From Megascapheus bottae (taxonomy: Eukaryota > Chordata > Mammalia > Rodentia > Geomyidae): DNA of 64,000 nt. The stretch covers positions 42,834,525 to 42,898,524 of the forward strand of contig JANJXV010000016.1 in the NCBI GenBank assembly GCA_024803745.1, read 5' to 3'. The position numbers were made by a program, and so were the translations under genes. Shown here piece after piece: positions 13,240 to 25,081 of this stretch. A model generated the notes under the pieces. That model searched no databases. It was not told where the DNA came from and was given only the letters and a program-made list of their open reading frames with translations. The number at the start of each line of letters is the position of its first letter. Within the stretch, counting starts at the first letter, position 1.

Positions 13240-14246
13240 ATGTGTTTCACCTCCTTTCAATGTTTAAGTCAGTAAGAGACTACCTGTGTTTTATCTTGTG
13301 TCAGAGAGCACTTTTCTGAATTACGCACATACAGATGAATGTGTTTCGTCTGCCCATTTCACTGCAACAAGCATATGTCAACCGATGGACACACATTTGC
13401 CTTTGAGCTCCTCCCCAGATTGATTTGAACAATCACCCAAAGGTTAACGTCAGATGTTAGCAAGGTTGGCTGTCCAGATGGAGTCAATGGGAGGAGGCTG
13501 AGGACCTCTCAAGGCCCCTGTGTAATGATGCTCTAATCTGACATCTGGCAGCAAATCCAGATGCCATGCATGTGCGAGCTCAGGCTTTCTGCTTGAGCAG
13601 TGCATCTTTAACCCTTCTTAACCTTTGACCCCAGACAAGGCTTCTCTTATTGGCTCTTCCCTGGCAGTTTGATAGGCCCTGCAGCCAGAATGACATGGAG
13701 GTTCCCTGTTAGTGAACTCCAGTGCTCCTCCTGCAGCTTTTCATCCCCCAGTGTACTCCCCCCAGCCTTGCCTGCCCTGTACAGTACTGCCCCAGTGAGC
13801 AGGGGCCAGGAGGGAGCCTCTTAGCCATGGGCTGCAGTCACTAGGGGAGCTTGTCAAGCAACCATCTTCTTATAGCCCCCAGAAATCCCAAACCTTACTT
13901 CCTAAAGCTGCAGGAAAGTATGAAACTCTCTCCCCAGCTGAAGGTGGGTGCCACACCATCCCCACACAGAAGCACACTGGGATGTAAGAGTAAGTTTCCT
14001 GTCCAACTTGTGCAAGGAAGAATTTCTTTACAAGTATCAGGATACAATTTCATATTGATTTTCCTGGGAGAACATTTTGTTTCTAGAGCAATTATAGTTA
14101 TTAGATTTTTTCAGTAGATGTAAATAAAAATAAAAAACAGATAACTCTCAAGCTCCTTACAAAAGTCATCTTTGTGATTGTGATATTGGCTAAGTATAAC
14201 TATGCCACAGTACTGTAAAATACAGATAACCATTTAATCTCAATTA
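13240..14246. other. Intergenic, no gene seen
   Basis: Unique, moderately GC-rich around 13460-14000. No ORF with recognisable features and no repeat family that I can name. Confidence 0.45.
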
Positions 14247-14260
14247 AAAAAATAGACAAG

Positions 14261-14320
14261 AAGCTAAAGAGCTCAGGGACAGTGCCCAGACCCAGAGTTC
14301 AAGCCCCACAACCAAAAAAA
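14261..14320 (+). repeat. 5'-truncated SINE tail with target-site duplication
   Basis: Only the last 60 bp (agagctcagggacagtgccc...aagccccacaacc) and A-tail of an Alu-like/Geo SINE. Flanked by AAAAAATAGACAAG at 14247-14260 and 14321-14334. Confidence 0.85.
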
Positions 14321-14334
14321 AAAAAATAGACAAG

Positions 14335-14430
14335 ATCATGGGCTAGCGACGTAAGTAAATTAGGTGCTTGGAGTACCTGCATTGTATGAGTAAGGCCTAG
14401 AGTTTAATCCCTAATACCATAAGCATAAAC
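14335..14430 (+). repeat. Old ID-like tRNA-derived SINE
   Basis: Reads gggctagcgacgtaagtaaa...gtaaggcctagagtttaatc, a diverged ID-type head with a box B-like segment. Confidence 0.5.
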
Positions 14431-14507
14431 AAGATCATAACCCAGATCAGGTTTATAATATACTAGCATTATATATTAACATATTCTTTATATATATCAT
14501 ATATATA

Positions 14508-14582
14508 TATAGGTGCTAGGGATTGAATCCAAGCCCTTGTACATGTTAGCAGGTGCTTTACCAATAATCTATATCCCTAGTC
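14508..14582 (-). repeat. ID-type SINE, minus strand
   Basis: The minus strand begins ctagggatatagattattgg and ends attcaatccctagcacc, an ID element without a Geo partner. Confidence 0.65.
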
Positions 14583-16133
14583 TTCAAACTAATGTTTCTG
14601 CTCCATTGTATCTCAGAGCTGTGACAACACCTCAGAAAACAACTGTAAAATTTTAGTGCCTAATAGAACAGCAGGCAGATGGGAGGAACCCCTGGCTCAA
14701 TGTGCTATTACAAGTAAACTGAAGAGAGAACATAGTTAATAAATACAATGGAATGCTAAAAAAAACTATGGAAACATGACAAACAATTAGATACATTTAC
14801 TTACAAGTTGCTCCTTTGCTGGCTTCTTCCATAGTTACCCTGATATAAGGCTTACTACAATCAAGTCAGTTTCATCAGAAAAAGGAGCCAGCTACCTTAA
14901 ACTCTAAGAGGAGAAAAGTGAAGGTAAAGTTAAATTCAGTGGAACACATCAAAATACCCCCAAATTGGATTCAATTCAATACAACTCAAATTCCTCATAA
15001 AGCTTTATAAGAAGCAGCAGGAAAAAAAACAACTCTAAAAAGCAAGAGAGCTGCGACATTTTACAAAGTGGATAAATCACAACAGGAAAAATATCTGCTT
15101 GGTGATCTCATGGTAAAACTGAGCAAGCTGAAGTACAGTAGCCTAGTCTCTAATATCTACAGCATGTGAGGAGACCAAATTGCTAAGATTCCCAAGTGCA
15201 TCTAATACTATTTCAACTAGAGCAGCTCCTGGGTGCTTTAGTAAGAATAATTATCACCACGTAATACTTTATATTGTGAAAATATTCAAATGTTCCCTGT
15301 GAAGCAGGTAGTACTACAGTCTGAGTCTTAAAGATGAGGGAAACAAGGTTCAGAGAAGTCATATGAATTGTACACAGCTAGTCAGAGGCAAAGCTGAAAT
15401 AAGAATGGAGGTATATTCATTTGTGTATTGCTTTGCTTGAAATTTTTTGTTAAATTTATTCCTAAATTGTTATTTTATCTATTACTGTGAATGGAGCTTT
15501 TCAAAAAATATTGTATCTCGCTATTATATAGAAGAGCAATTGAATGTATGTCTATGTGACTGCAATTAATTTCTGTTTATTTCTAGGCTCTGTAACTAAG
15601 CTAAACCCAACTATTAGTTTTAGTAGTAGTTATACTGTTTCATCCAATTCTTAGGACTTTCTATATATGAGGTTGTGGCATCTGTGAATAAAGACAGTCT
15701 TATATTAAAAAAAAGTCATCCTTATAAAGGCCGATCAGATCTTTGACTTGATTTTATACTTATCTTTGCCAAAAGGCTGAGAAGCAATGAACTGATTTCA
15801 AACTAGAGGAGGTTTCTGCATCTGAATATATTGAAATAAAATATGTCTCTGATCCTATACTAGGGTAGAAATTATTTTCTGTGTGCAACTCAAACTTGTT
15901 TTCTTTGCCAACAGCATAATTAAGTACTTGCACCTGTTACTCTTATTGAATTGATTCACCATAACAAGTGCTGCTTCGTGATTCTCTCTTTGTATGTAGG
16001 ATGCTCAAGATTAATCATTGCTCTTGCTCTGCAAACCAAAGGCTTTCTTCTTGACAAAGGAGTATGATTAGCAAATGCTTTTACTTCATGTATCTGACAA
16101 CTTAATTTCAACACATGCGATATCAAAATAGTG
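14583..16133. other. Intergenic, no gene seen
   Basis: AT-rich DNA. 15430-15710 (tgctttgcttgaaattttt...gcatctgtgaataaagacag) is likely an ancient L1 fragment. No gene supported. Confidence 0.4.
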
Positions 16134-16400
16134 TCTTAGCTTGTTTTCTGTGCCTGTAACAAAATATCAGACACTGGGTAACTTATTAAAAACAGGTTAA
16201 TTAGCACACAGTTCTAGAGGCTGAGAAATTCAAGAACATTGTACAAGCATCTGGGCAAAATCTGATGAGGGTCTCCTACTGTACCCTAGCCTGGCAAAGG
16301 GCATCACATAGTGAGACAGCAAACATGCTGGAGAAAGCTCAACTGCTTTTGCTAAAGGGGAGTGAAAAAAGACAGATTTGATATCCTGCTCATTCTATTC
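16134..16400 (-). mobile_element. MaLR/ERVL-type LTR fragment (probable)
   Basis: gtgtcttagcttgttttctg, cagacactgggtaacttatt and cacagttctagaggctgaga resemble the reverse strand of MLT1/MST-type LTR 3' ends from memory. Diverged and without a visible partner LTR. Confidence 0.4.
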
Positions 16401-17035
16401 TTATTCTTTGAAAGTGCTGCCTTGATATATGAAAACAAAGCAAAAACATCAAAGCTTTTGGCTTAAAGAACAAAGTTCAAATCTACCTGAATACGCTGGA
16501 CCTAAACCAAAGAGACCTGGCTTAACTTTACCTCCTGCAGGCGGTAACTCCCCAAACCTTCCCCTTTATGCTGGGTATTCTTGCACAACTATAGGAGAAT
16601 GGAGAATTTTCCAGCGAAGAAACCTGCAGCCTAAAGAAAAGACTTGTCTGAGCATTGCATGTGTATGAGTAATGACAATACATACCATGCCATGTGATAC
16701 TTACTTGGTACTACCATGACGCGCATACTGCTGTTTACTTCTGGTGGCCTGTCAAGGAGACTAGATCAATATGATCAGCTCCAAAAGAGCTTCATTTTCT
16801 CTAGCAAGAAAACCATCATCAAGGCAAACAGAAGGAAAGAGGACAGTTTCAGTTTATGTATAAACTTTTTGCCTTAGAATAAAATAATTAGTTGTAAGAA
16901 TATGGCAAAGATTTCCCATATGGGCTTCATTCCGATTTTCCAAAGGTTAGCATTTCACATTTGATATCAAAACTAGAAAATTAACACTGGAATGATACTG
17001 TTGTCCAACCTACTGACTTTCAAGTCACTGCTCCT
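16401..17035. other. Intergenic, no gene seen
   Basis: Unique AT-rich sequence. A short ORF at 16429-16668 has no recognisable motif. Confidence 0.45.
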
Positions 17036-17050
17036 TTCAAGTCATTTTCT

Positions 17051-17271
17051 AGTTTATTTGGGGGTTTTTGTGGGTCATGGGGCTTGAACTCCGCCTGGGC
17101 ATTGTCCCTGAGCTGCTCTACCCTGGAGCCAAGCACCACTTCCCATTTTCTAGAGGTTAATGAGAGATAAGTGTCTCAGGTCCTTTTGTGTCCAGCTGAC
17201 TTTGAGCCTTGATCCTCAGATCTCAGCCTCCTGAGTGGCTAGGATTACAGGAGTAAGCCACTGCTCCCGGC
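17051..17271 (-). repeat. Alu/B1-like + Geo composite SINE with target-site duplication
   Basis: Minus-strand copy: Geo-type monomer first, then the Alu-like monomer ending ggctaggattacaggagtaa. Perfect 15-bp repeats TTCAAGTCATTTTCT at 17036-17050 and 17272-17286. Confidence 0.93.
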
Positions 17272-17865
17272 TTCAAGTCATTTTCTGATCTGAGACCACA
17301 TCTGAGATTATAATTGTTCCCATAAGACCCACTCCCTTGCCTCCTGCAAGGGTACCCATTTCAGAAGACAAGTATAAAGGATGAAATATTAATCATTTGC
17401 ATACTACTGTGATTAACTTAATCAATTCTCTGGTTCTTTCCTTCCACCTCCCTTCCCAGTGAACTTAATATTCAATCCTCTGTAATAAGTATCTATGTCA
17501 TCAAACTTTGAGATTATATCATTCATTGTCACTCACAAACCTTTAGCAGCCATGATGAATCTTATCACAAACTATGATTATTGTAGTCCTCTTTGAAACC
17601 TTAGGTATGCCTAAGGTTTTGTGCAGGGACTGGCAAATACTAGCCTCAAGGCCACATGTAGCTGCTGCCTGTTTTGGTAAATAAGCATTTGTGGGTTCAC
17701 TTGCACTATAGCTGACTTCACACTACAATGACGGAGCTGCAGCAGGGACCATATGGGCCATAGAGCCTAAACTAGTATCTGGCCATTTATAGAAAAATGT
17801 TGCCAACCCCTGCTTTAAAAACTGAACTTCAAAAACAGGTTCAGATGCTTTGGGGGAATGGGAAG

Positions 17866-18298
17866 AAGGCAGGATATGGTGATGTAGACCTATAATTCTC
17901 ATTTCTCAAGAGGTAGAAAATGGAAGATTATAGTTTGAAGACAGCTTGGGAAAAAGTTAGCAAAACCCTATATCAAAACAAAAGCCAGGCATAGTGGTCC
18001 ACATTTATGGTCCCTGCTACTCACAAGACAGTTGAGATTTTTTTTTTCCAGTCCTGGGCTTGAGCTCAGGGCCTGAGCACTGTCCTTGGACTTTCTCAAG
18101 GCTAGAGCTCTACCACTGGAGCCTCAGCACCACTTCTGGCTTTTTTCTATGAATGTGGTATCGAGGAATCGAACTCAGGCCTTCATGCATGTTGGCAAGC
18201 ACTTTAACCACTAGGCCAAACTCCCGGCCCGACAGTTGAGATTTGAAGCCAGCCCCTAGCATACAGTGAGACCCTATCTCAAAAAGAATTTAAGTAAA
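17866..18298 (+). repeat. Old B1-like SINE pair split by a nested IDL-Geo
   Basis: ggatatggtgatgtagacct and ggcatagtggtccacattta are diverged Alu/B1-type heads. The second element resumes after the nested SINE with gaagccagcccctagcatac and ends in caaaaagaatttaag. Confidence 0.65.
18041..18230 (-). repeat. IDL-Geo SINE nested in a B1-like SINE
   Basis: Perfect 14-bp repeats GACAGTTGAGATTT at 18027-18040 and 18231-18244 flank a full-length copy with the longer box A variant. Confidence 0.95.
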
Positions 18299-18488
18299 GG
18301 GCCCAGGAGTTTGGCCTAGTGGTAGAATGCTTGCCAAGCATGCACGAAGACCCAGGTTCGATTCCTCGGTACCACATACATAGAAAAAAGCCAGAAGTGG
18401 TGCTGTGGCTCAAGTGGTAGAGCCCTAGCCTTGGGAAAATCCAGGGACAGTGCTCAGGCCCTGAGCCCAAGCCCAGGACTGGAGAAAA
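18299..18488 (+). repeat. IDL-Geo SINE inserted in a SINE A-tail
   Basis: Full-length copy with perfect 18-bp repeats AAAAAGAATTTAAGTAAA at 18281-18298 and 18489-18506. It targeted the tail of the B1-like element. Confidence 0.95.
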
Positions 18489-18506
18489 AAAAAGAATTTA
18501 AGTAAA

Positions 18507-18592
18507 AAGGTTGAGCCTGGCTCAAGTAGTAGCATGCTTACCTAGCAAGTGTGATGCTCTGAGTTCAAACCCAGTACTAAATCAAGAAAAAA
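18507..18592 (+). repeat. Diverged ID-like SINE
   Basis: gagcctggctcaagtagtag...gatgctctgagttcaaaccc then an A-rich tail; a tRNA-like single monomer. Confidence 0.6.
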
Positions 18593-19989
18593 AATTAAGA
18601 ATGACAGTTTGTTAATGAAAGTTATCAGAAAGAACAACAGTATAATCGCTACTAGGTATTAAGAATCAAAGAACTCAAGTACATAATAACTCTTAGAGAA
18701 AAATGGCCCATAATCAAAGCAAAGATTCATTCAAAAGCATCACATCTTAATATTTCAAAATACTAGGAAAAAAAATTCTAAAAACTTCCAGAGAGAGCTG
18801 AGAAAGCAGATTGTATACAGAGGGAGGAGGAAGCAGAGTGATATTATATACACAAATCATAATACTAGGATGACGGCTGCCAATGAAAAAGTTATTCAGT
18901 CTCTAGAGAAGTTACTTTACCTGCTACAATTCAGTACCAAGATAAAACCTCCATCAGACATTCCCAGAAACCTATGGATCCAATGCAGCTCCCGAGGGAA
19001 TGTGTACCACTGAAGCAGGGCATGGAACAAGAAAAAGGAAGGCAGGACATACACAGGAAACTCTGAGGTGACGGCCACCGAGCAAGGCTGGAGGACAGAC
19101 AGGCTGTGTGAAGCATGTCAGAGGCAGAGTCCTTGGGATGAAATTCTCTGAGGAAAAACCACACTACAACTCATGGTAATTGATACACGTAGGTATTTGG
19201 AAAATGGAAGGGGCTGTGGGGGCAGCAGTGCCTTGTAGCCCCACTCATTCCTATCATTCATGGGGCTCTTCTGGTACTCCAGGACTTTGTGGGCAATGTA
19301 CCCCAGTGAGTTCCAGCGTCCTCCCATGTGGTTTAATGGATTCCAGGTTCACTCCTATGACACCAAGCTCCACGGCACCTCCTCTCCTGGCTCCATGGTG
19401 TCACCGTCTCTTCGGACTCCTTGTCCTACCCTCTCTAGTCACTGCTAAGACAAAGCCTCTGCCAACTCACACTCCAGGGCAGGTGCTCTCCGGCTCCCCT
19501 TTGGTGATGCCTTGGGGTGCTGCCGCCCAGTAACTTCCAAGTCTAATCCGGATTTCAATTGCTCTCTTCCCAAAAGCATGAGCAAGAGCTCAAGGACAGT
19601 GGGGTGGAGGATGGTGGCTGTGGTAGGAATCTTTTTACTTTCACAGTTATTTGGGCCAGCACCTAGTATATGTTCTGATCCTTTATTGCTATCCTCTGGC
19701 CTTTTCTTCTGTATTCTCATACACTATCATGCCCATACCTCACAATGAAAAACCGACAGAGAACTGAACTACAGAAGTATGAAAGAAAGGAAGGGACAAA
19801 CTTAATTCTGATTGCCTGAATAGAAAAAAAAAAACATAAACCCTCCCTCAGGATAATTTCTAAAATGGAGATGAAAATATAATCAAAGCAAAATCACTAC
19901 AAAATTAAGAGCCAAGTGCCCTAAAGTAATTTGTGTTTAGGTATGTCACCACTATTTGAATCCAAGCAATTCTCCTGAAATAGTTCTAC
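18593..19989. other. Intergenic, no gene recognised
   Basis: 18940-19540 is less AT-rich and has overlapping short ORFs on both strands (for example minus-strand RWNSLGYIAHKVLEY at 19200-19330). I could not match them to a known protein, and all frames break within about 120 codons. Confidence 0.4.
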
Positions 19990-20006
19990 AAGAAGTGTTC
20001 AACAGA

Positions 20007-20511
20007 GCTTGGTCCCGCATCTTGGATTCACTTCCATTTCTCCTTATAGTCCTTCCAACTAATCCACCACAGCCAAAATGGTGAGGCAGATCGAGGGCAA
20101 GGACGCTGCAAGAGATAAACTTGTAGTAGTTGACTTCTCAGCCACGTGGTGTGGGCCTTGCAAAATGATCAAGCCTTTCTTTCATGCCCTCTCTGAAAAG
20201 TATCCCAATGTGATGTTCCTCGAAGTTGGTGTGGATGACTGTCAGGATGTGACCGCAGACTGTGAAGTCAAATGCATGCCAACCTTCCAGTTTTTTAAAA
20301 GGGTGAGAAGATGGGAGAATTTTCTGGAGCTAATAAGGAAAAGCTCGAAGCCACCATTAATGAATTAGTGTAATCACATTTTCTAAAAAACTTTACCAGT
20401 CAGCTGTTTGAAAACTTGTAATTTTTTTTAATTTACACAAGTATGAAGTATGGAGACTATCCAACTGCTATCTGATTATAAATGACAATAAAGTATTAAT
20501 TCTAAAAAAAA
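20007..20511 (+). pseudogene. TXN: Processed thioredoxin (TXN) pseudogene
   Basis: An intronless copy of TXN cDNA: 5' UTR, start MVRQIEGK at 20078, intact active site WCGPC (20147-20161), 3' UTR with AATAAA (20487-20492) and an A-tail. It is flanked by 17-bp direct repeats, AAGAAGTGTTCAACAGA (19990-20006) and a one-mismatch copy at 20512-20528, the mark of L1-mediated retroposition. Compared with human TXN it lacks about 21 nt near the N-terminus (in frame). A one-base loss in an A-run near 20297-20300 shifts the last 25 or so codons, although the original C-terminal codons remain readable in the other frame. A 96-residue ORF survives. It is probably not functional: no introns and no obvious promoter. 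Confidence 0.93.
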
Positions 20512-20760
20512 AAGAAGTGTTTAACAGACAACTCCCATCTCCACCCCTGCTGATGTACTGTAGTAGACTTTGTTCCTTCTGATGTCACAGAAAACCTGTC
20601 CTCATCAATTTCACCATGGGATTTTTTACCCCTTAGATACTCATGTGGCTGCTGAATGTTATGAACATAGCCCCAGTTCTAAAAGATATTTTGGTGTATC
20701 TTTGCATTTGGGTTTCTTTAAGGGGGAAAAAAGCCTTATCCATATAGAATACACATGAGT

Positions 20761-20801
20761 GCGCACACACACACATGCACACACACACACACACACACAC
20801 G
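20761..20801 (+). repeat. (CA)n microsatellite
   Basis: About 20 CA units with one ATG interruption. Confidence 0.95.
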
Positions 20802-20834
20802 ATCACATGTTTAGGTAAACTCCCTTCTTGCAAG

Positions 20835-21050
20835 GGGTCACTACTGAGGCTGAACTCAGGACCTCACCCATGCTAAGCAAAAGATTTCCACATAACTATA
20901 ATGACAGGCACAAACCACATCACTGTATCTAACTGTTCCTTGGCTGAGGTGGGGGTCTCACAAACTCTTTTCAGACTACTTGATAATCACATCCTTTGGA
21001 TCTCAGCCTTCCAAGGAAGCAGGGTTACAGGCATCAGCCACATACCCAGT
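20835..21050 (-). repeat. Old Alu/B1-like SINE fragment
   Basis: The minus strand reads ctgggtatgtggctgatgcc then cctgcttccttggaaggctg, a diverged Alu-like head with a degenerate remainder. It lies just downstream of the FBXO15 poly(A) site. Confidence 0.5.
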
Positions 21051-21247
21051 TTTTCTTTTTCTTTTTTCTTTTTATACCAATGGAAAAAAAAGTAGATAAC
21101 TTTCTTCCCTCTCATCTTCTATTAATTTTCACTAGAACACATGGTTATGATTTTCCCTTAATTTGTTGATTTTAAATACTAATACCCATAAATACTAATA
21201 ATATCCGATGCAAAATAAGGCACTAAATAGACTTTTCATAGATATGC

Positions 21248-21253
21248 TTTATT
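21248..21253 (-). terminator. FBXO15: FBXO15 polyadenylation signal
   Basis: A minus-strand AATAAA lies 84 bases past the FBXO15 stop codon. Cleavage would be expected near 21225-21238. It is the first canonical hexamer after the stop. Confidence 0.7.
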
Positions 21254-21336
21254 TTAACTTTCAATATGAAGGAACGAACCTGATAGTAAAAAAATAAACA
21301 GTTAACAAATAATACTTTGCTACCTATTTCTAACAT

Positions 21337-21606
21337 TTAGTATTTTGTCCCAAACCAATAGTTTATTTTTGCTACACTGAGGTAAAGGACCAGGCTGACA
21401 ATGAAGTATTCTTCAGTTTCTTCAATCCATACAAGTTCTGCGTGCACTTTTCCTACTTCATCCTTGTAGTCGACATAGTATGTGTGTCCCAAGAAAGTGG
21501 GGCCATCAGAAGGGCAGGCAGCAGGCCTCATGCAAACGGGAGAACTGAAGCACCAAAAGGGCTTTCTGTTTTCATCCAGGAGAGTCACATCCACTACAGG
21601 GCACCT
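21337..21606 (-). CDS. FBXO15: FBXO15 terminal coding exon 10
   Basis: Codes residues 429-517 and the TAA stop. The frame reads [47 protein letters not shown] and ends INYWFGTKY, matching the human C-terminus. The acceptor tctgctttcag is strong. About 85 bases of 3' UTR lead to an AATAAA. Confidence 0.95.
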   Translation of the reverse strand, partial: RCPVVDVTLLDENRKPFWCFSSPVCMRPAACPSDGPTFLGHTYYVDYKDEVGKVHAELVWIEETEEYFIVSLVLYLSVAKINYWFGTKY

Positions 21607-24600
21607 CTGAAAGCAGACACAGATTCACAAGCCTTAGAATAAGATGGCTAGTTAATACCTACCTTTACAGGTAGCTGTAATCCGATGTGAAGCCCAGCTG
21701 GAAATGCTGCATGTGTCATCAAAATCTAGAATGGTAGCACTAGCACTCACCCTAGTCATCAGTAGACTGCAGTCAGTACTTCTGGGTCTCTAGTCACTAG
21801 CACTCACACTCATCTAAACACCCATGAGCACACTGGAGTTTCAGGGCAGCACTGAAGCCTCAGAGCTCAGCAGGGCCTGTTGTGGGCAGATCATTTGCAG
21901 GGACACTGAGAGGAGGTGCCAGATGTCCTGGGAAGGGATTGAGGTCTGGGGACTCAAGAGGAAGGGGGGCAAATCCCCAGAGAAGCACAACAAGCTCTGT
22001 GGGAAGTTCTGACCATGGCAGTGGTGCTCCTGGCTCTTCCCACAGAGAGAGAGAGGACAGAAACACACTCCCTTACCTTTCCAACATCAAAACACACCTG
22101 CCTTAATCATACATGCAACCAGCAGCACACACTCCTGAAAAATGGCCAAAGCGTCTCTCTTAGGAGTATGACTCCCTCCCCATAATGAACCCATGATCCA
22201 CCTATAACAAGCTCTGACGAACTCAAGCCCTCCTGCATAAGGCAGCACCACAGAGCAATACTAAAAATCTGACTTAAATTAGAATTGATGCCAAGCACTA
22301 TACAGATAACATCAAAATTAAAATAACATCAAAAATGCCAAGCCATGAAATTAAAAATGCAAAAGAAAGACATGTAAAGAAAAGCATCACCAGGAGAAAC
22401 ATATCCATGGAATATCCAGATATAATGGAGAACAGATACTCAAGAGAAGGGTTTATGGTCAATGATGCCAGCAAAGAGCATGGCACCCATCTACACAGAA
22501 ACTGTCCTGTGTGCACCAACAAATGCATTTTATATTGTAACCTAACTTCAAAAAAACACCACAGTGGGACCGGGAGTTTGGCCTAGTGGTAGAGTGCTTG
22601 CCTAGCATGCATGAAGACCTGGGTTCAATTCCTCGGTACCACATACATAGAAAAAAGCCAAAAATGGCGCTGAGGCTCAAGTGGTAGAGTTCTAGCCTTG
22701 AGAAAGTCCAAGGACAGTGCTCAGGCCCTGAGCCCAAGCCAGGACTGGCAAGAAAAAAACACCACAGAACAAACTAATTCCATACAATGAAATAGCGGAA
22801 GCAAGCAGGGAAATGCCAACCAAAAAGAGCCCAGACGGTTTCACTGAGGAATTCGACAAGACGTTTAAAGATGAAGTACCACCTATACTCTTGAAACTCT
22901 TCCGAGAAATAGAAGCAGAAGGAGCAATACCAAACTCATTTTATGAAGCTAATATTACACTCATCCCCAAACCAGGGAAAGACCCCCCGCCCAAAAAAAG
23001 AGAACTACGGACCTATCTCTCTAATGAACATGGATGCAAAACTCCTCAATAAAATACTAGCCAACAGAATCCAAAAACAAATTTTAAAAATTATACACTA
23101 CGATCAAGTAGGCTTCATCCCACAATGCAAGGCTATTTTAACATTCACAAATCAATTAATGTAATACATCATACCAATAGAGCTAAGGATAAGAATCATA
23201 TAATTTCTCTGGATGCGGAAAAGGCATCTGACAAAATACAACATCCATTCATGTTGAATGCACTAGAAAAAAACAGGAATAAAAGGTACATTCCTTAAAA
23301 TAATTAAAGCCATATATGACAAACCTACAGCCAGTATAATACTAAATGGAGAAAGACTGGAACCATTCACTTTAAAATCAGGAACTAGACAGGGATGCCC
23401 ACTCTCTCCACTTCTCTTCAATATAGTGCTGGAACCTTTAGCCAGCGCAATAAGGCAAGAGGACATCAAAGGGATCTACATAAGGAAAGAAGAGATTACA
23501 CTATCCCTATTCACAGATGACACGATCCTCTACCTGAGTGACCCAATAAGCTCCACTCCCAAACTCCTAGAATTAATAAACCACTTTAGCAAAGGGGCAG
23601 GATACAAAATTAACCTGCAAAATCAGTAGCCTTCTTGTACGCTAAAAATACACAAACAGAAAGCCAAATCAAAAAAAAAAGGATCCCATTTGCAATAGCC
23701 CCCAAAAGATGAAAACTATAAAAGCCTAAGTATTTTATTAAATAATTCCTTTATATCTTTAGTTAAGTTAATTCCTAACAAAAGAAATTAAAGAGGACAC
23801 CAGGAAATGGAAAGACAGCCCATGCTCATGAGTAGAGAGAACCAATATAGTGAAAATGGCCATACTGCCAAAATTGATATAGAAATTCAATGCAATTCCC
23901 ATCAAAATCCCAAAGACATTCTTTACTGAAATAGAAGATACAATCCAAAGGTTCATATGAAACAAGAAAAGACCTAGAATAGCCAAAACAATTCTAGGCA
24001 AAAAGAGCAATGCAGGATATTATAATACCACACTTCAAACTCTAGAGCCATAATAACAAAAACCGCATGGTACTGGCACAAAAACAGACCAGAAGATCAA
24101 TGGAACAGAACAGAAAATCCAGAAATAGAACCACATACCTATAGTCAACTTGTATTTGACAAAGGAGCCAAAGATATACAGTGGAACAAACACAGCCTAT
24201 TCAATTATTGGTGCTGGCAACACTGGGCAGCCACATGCAGAAAACTAAAAATTGACCCTAGCCTTTCGCCATACACAACCATTAACTCAGAATGGATCAA
24301 AGACCTCAATGTCAGACCAGAAACCTTGAAACTGCTACACAATAGAGTTGGAGAGACAATGGAACTCATAGTCACAGGCAAAAGATTCCTGAACAGAATC
24401 TCAGCGTCACAACAGATTGGAGAGAGACTCGATAAATGGGACTAGCTAAAAATAAAAAGTTTCTGCACAGATAAAAGCATAGCTACTAAAGTGGAAAGAC
24501 AGCCAACCAACTGGGAAAAGATACTTACCAATAATACATCAGACAAATGCTTAATATCCAGTATTTATAGGGAACTCAAGAAACTAATCCCCCCAAACCC

Positions 24601-25042
24601 AACAAGCCATTCACTAAATGCGCAAGGGAACTAAAGAGAGACTTATTAACAGAAGGGGTTAAAATGGCAGAAAAGCATATGAGAAAATGCTCATCATCTA
24701 TGGTCATAGTGGAAATGCAAATAAAAACAAAACTAAGATACCACCTTATCCCAATAAGAATGGCCAAGATTTTGAACTCAGACCATGACAAATGCTGGGG
24801 GGAGGGGATTGTAAGCAAGTTCACCCACTCTGGAAAGCAGTGTGGAGGTTTCTTAAAGAACTGAAAATTGACCTTTCTCTATGATCCCACCATACCACTT
24901 CTGGACATCTATCCTGAACATCATAACCCAGGATATGATAAGGACACTTGCTCAGCTATTTTTATCTCTGCACTATTCACAATAGCCAGGCGATGGAAAC
25001 AATCCAGATGCCCTACTGCAGATGAATGGATACAGAAAATGT

Positions 25043-25081
<39 letters not shown>

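Noticed and set aside
18931..19540. Overlapping ORFs on both strands, including minus-strand RWNSLGYIAHKVLEY
   Set aside because: Looked like a possible processed gene, but I could not match it to any protein, frames break within about 120 codons, and no A-tail or target duplication was found.
22813..23629. Plus-strand reverse-transcriptase ORFs as a host gene
   Set aside because: They are pieces of a frameshifted L1 ORF2, not a domesticated gene; frames are broken and the Tyr of the catalytic box has changed.
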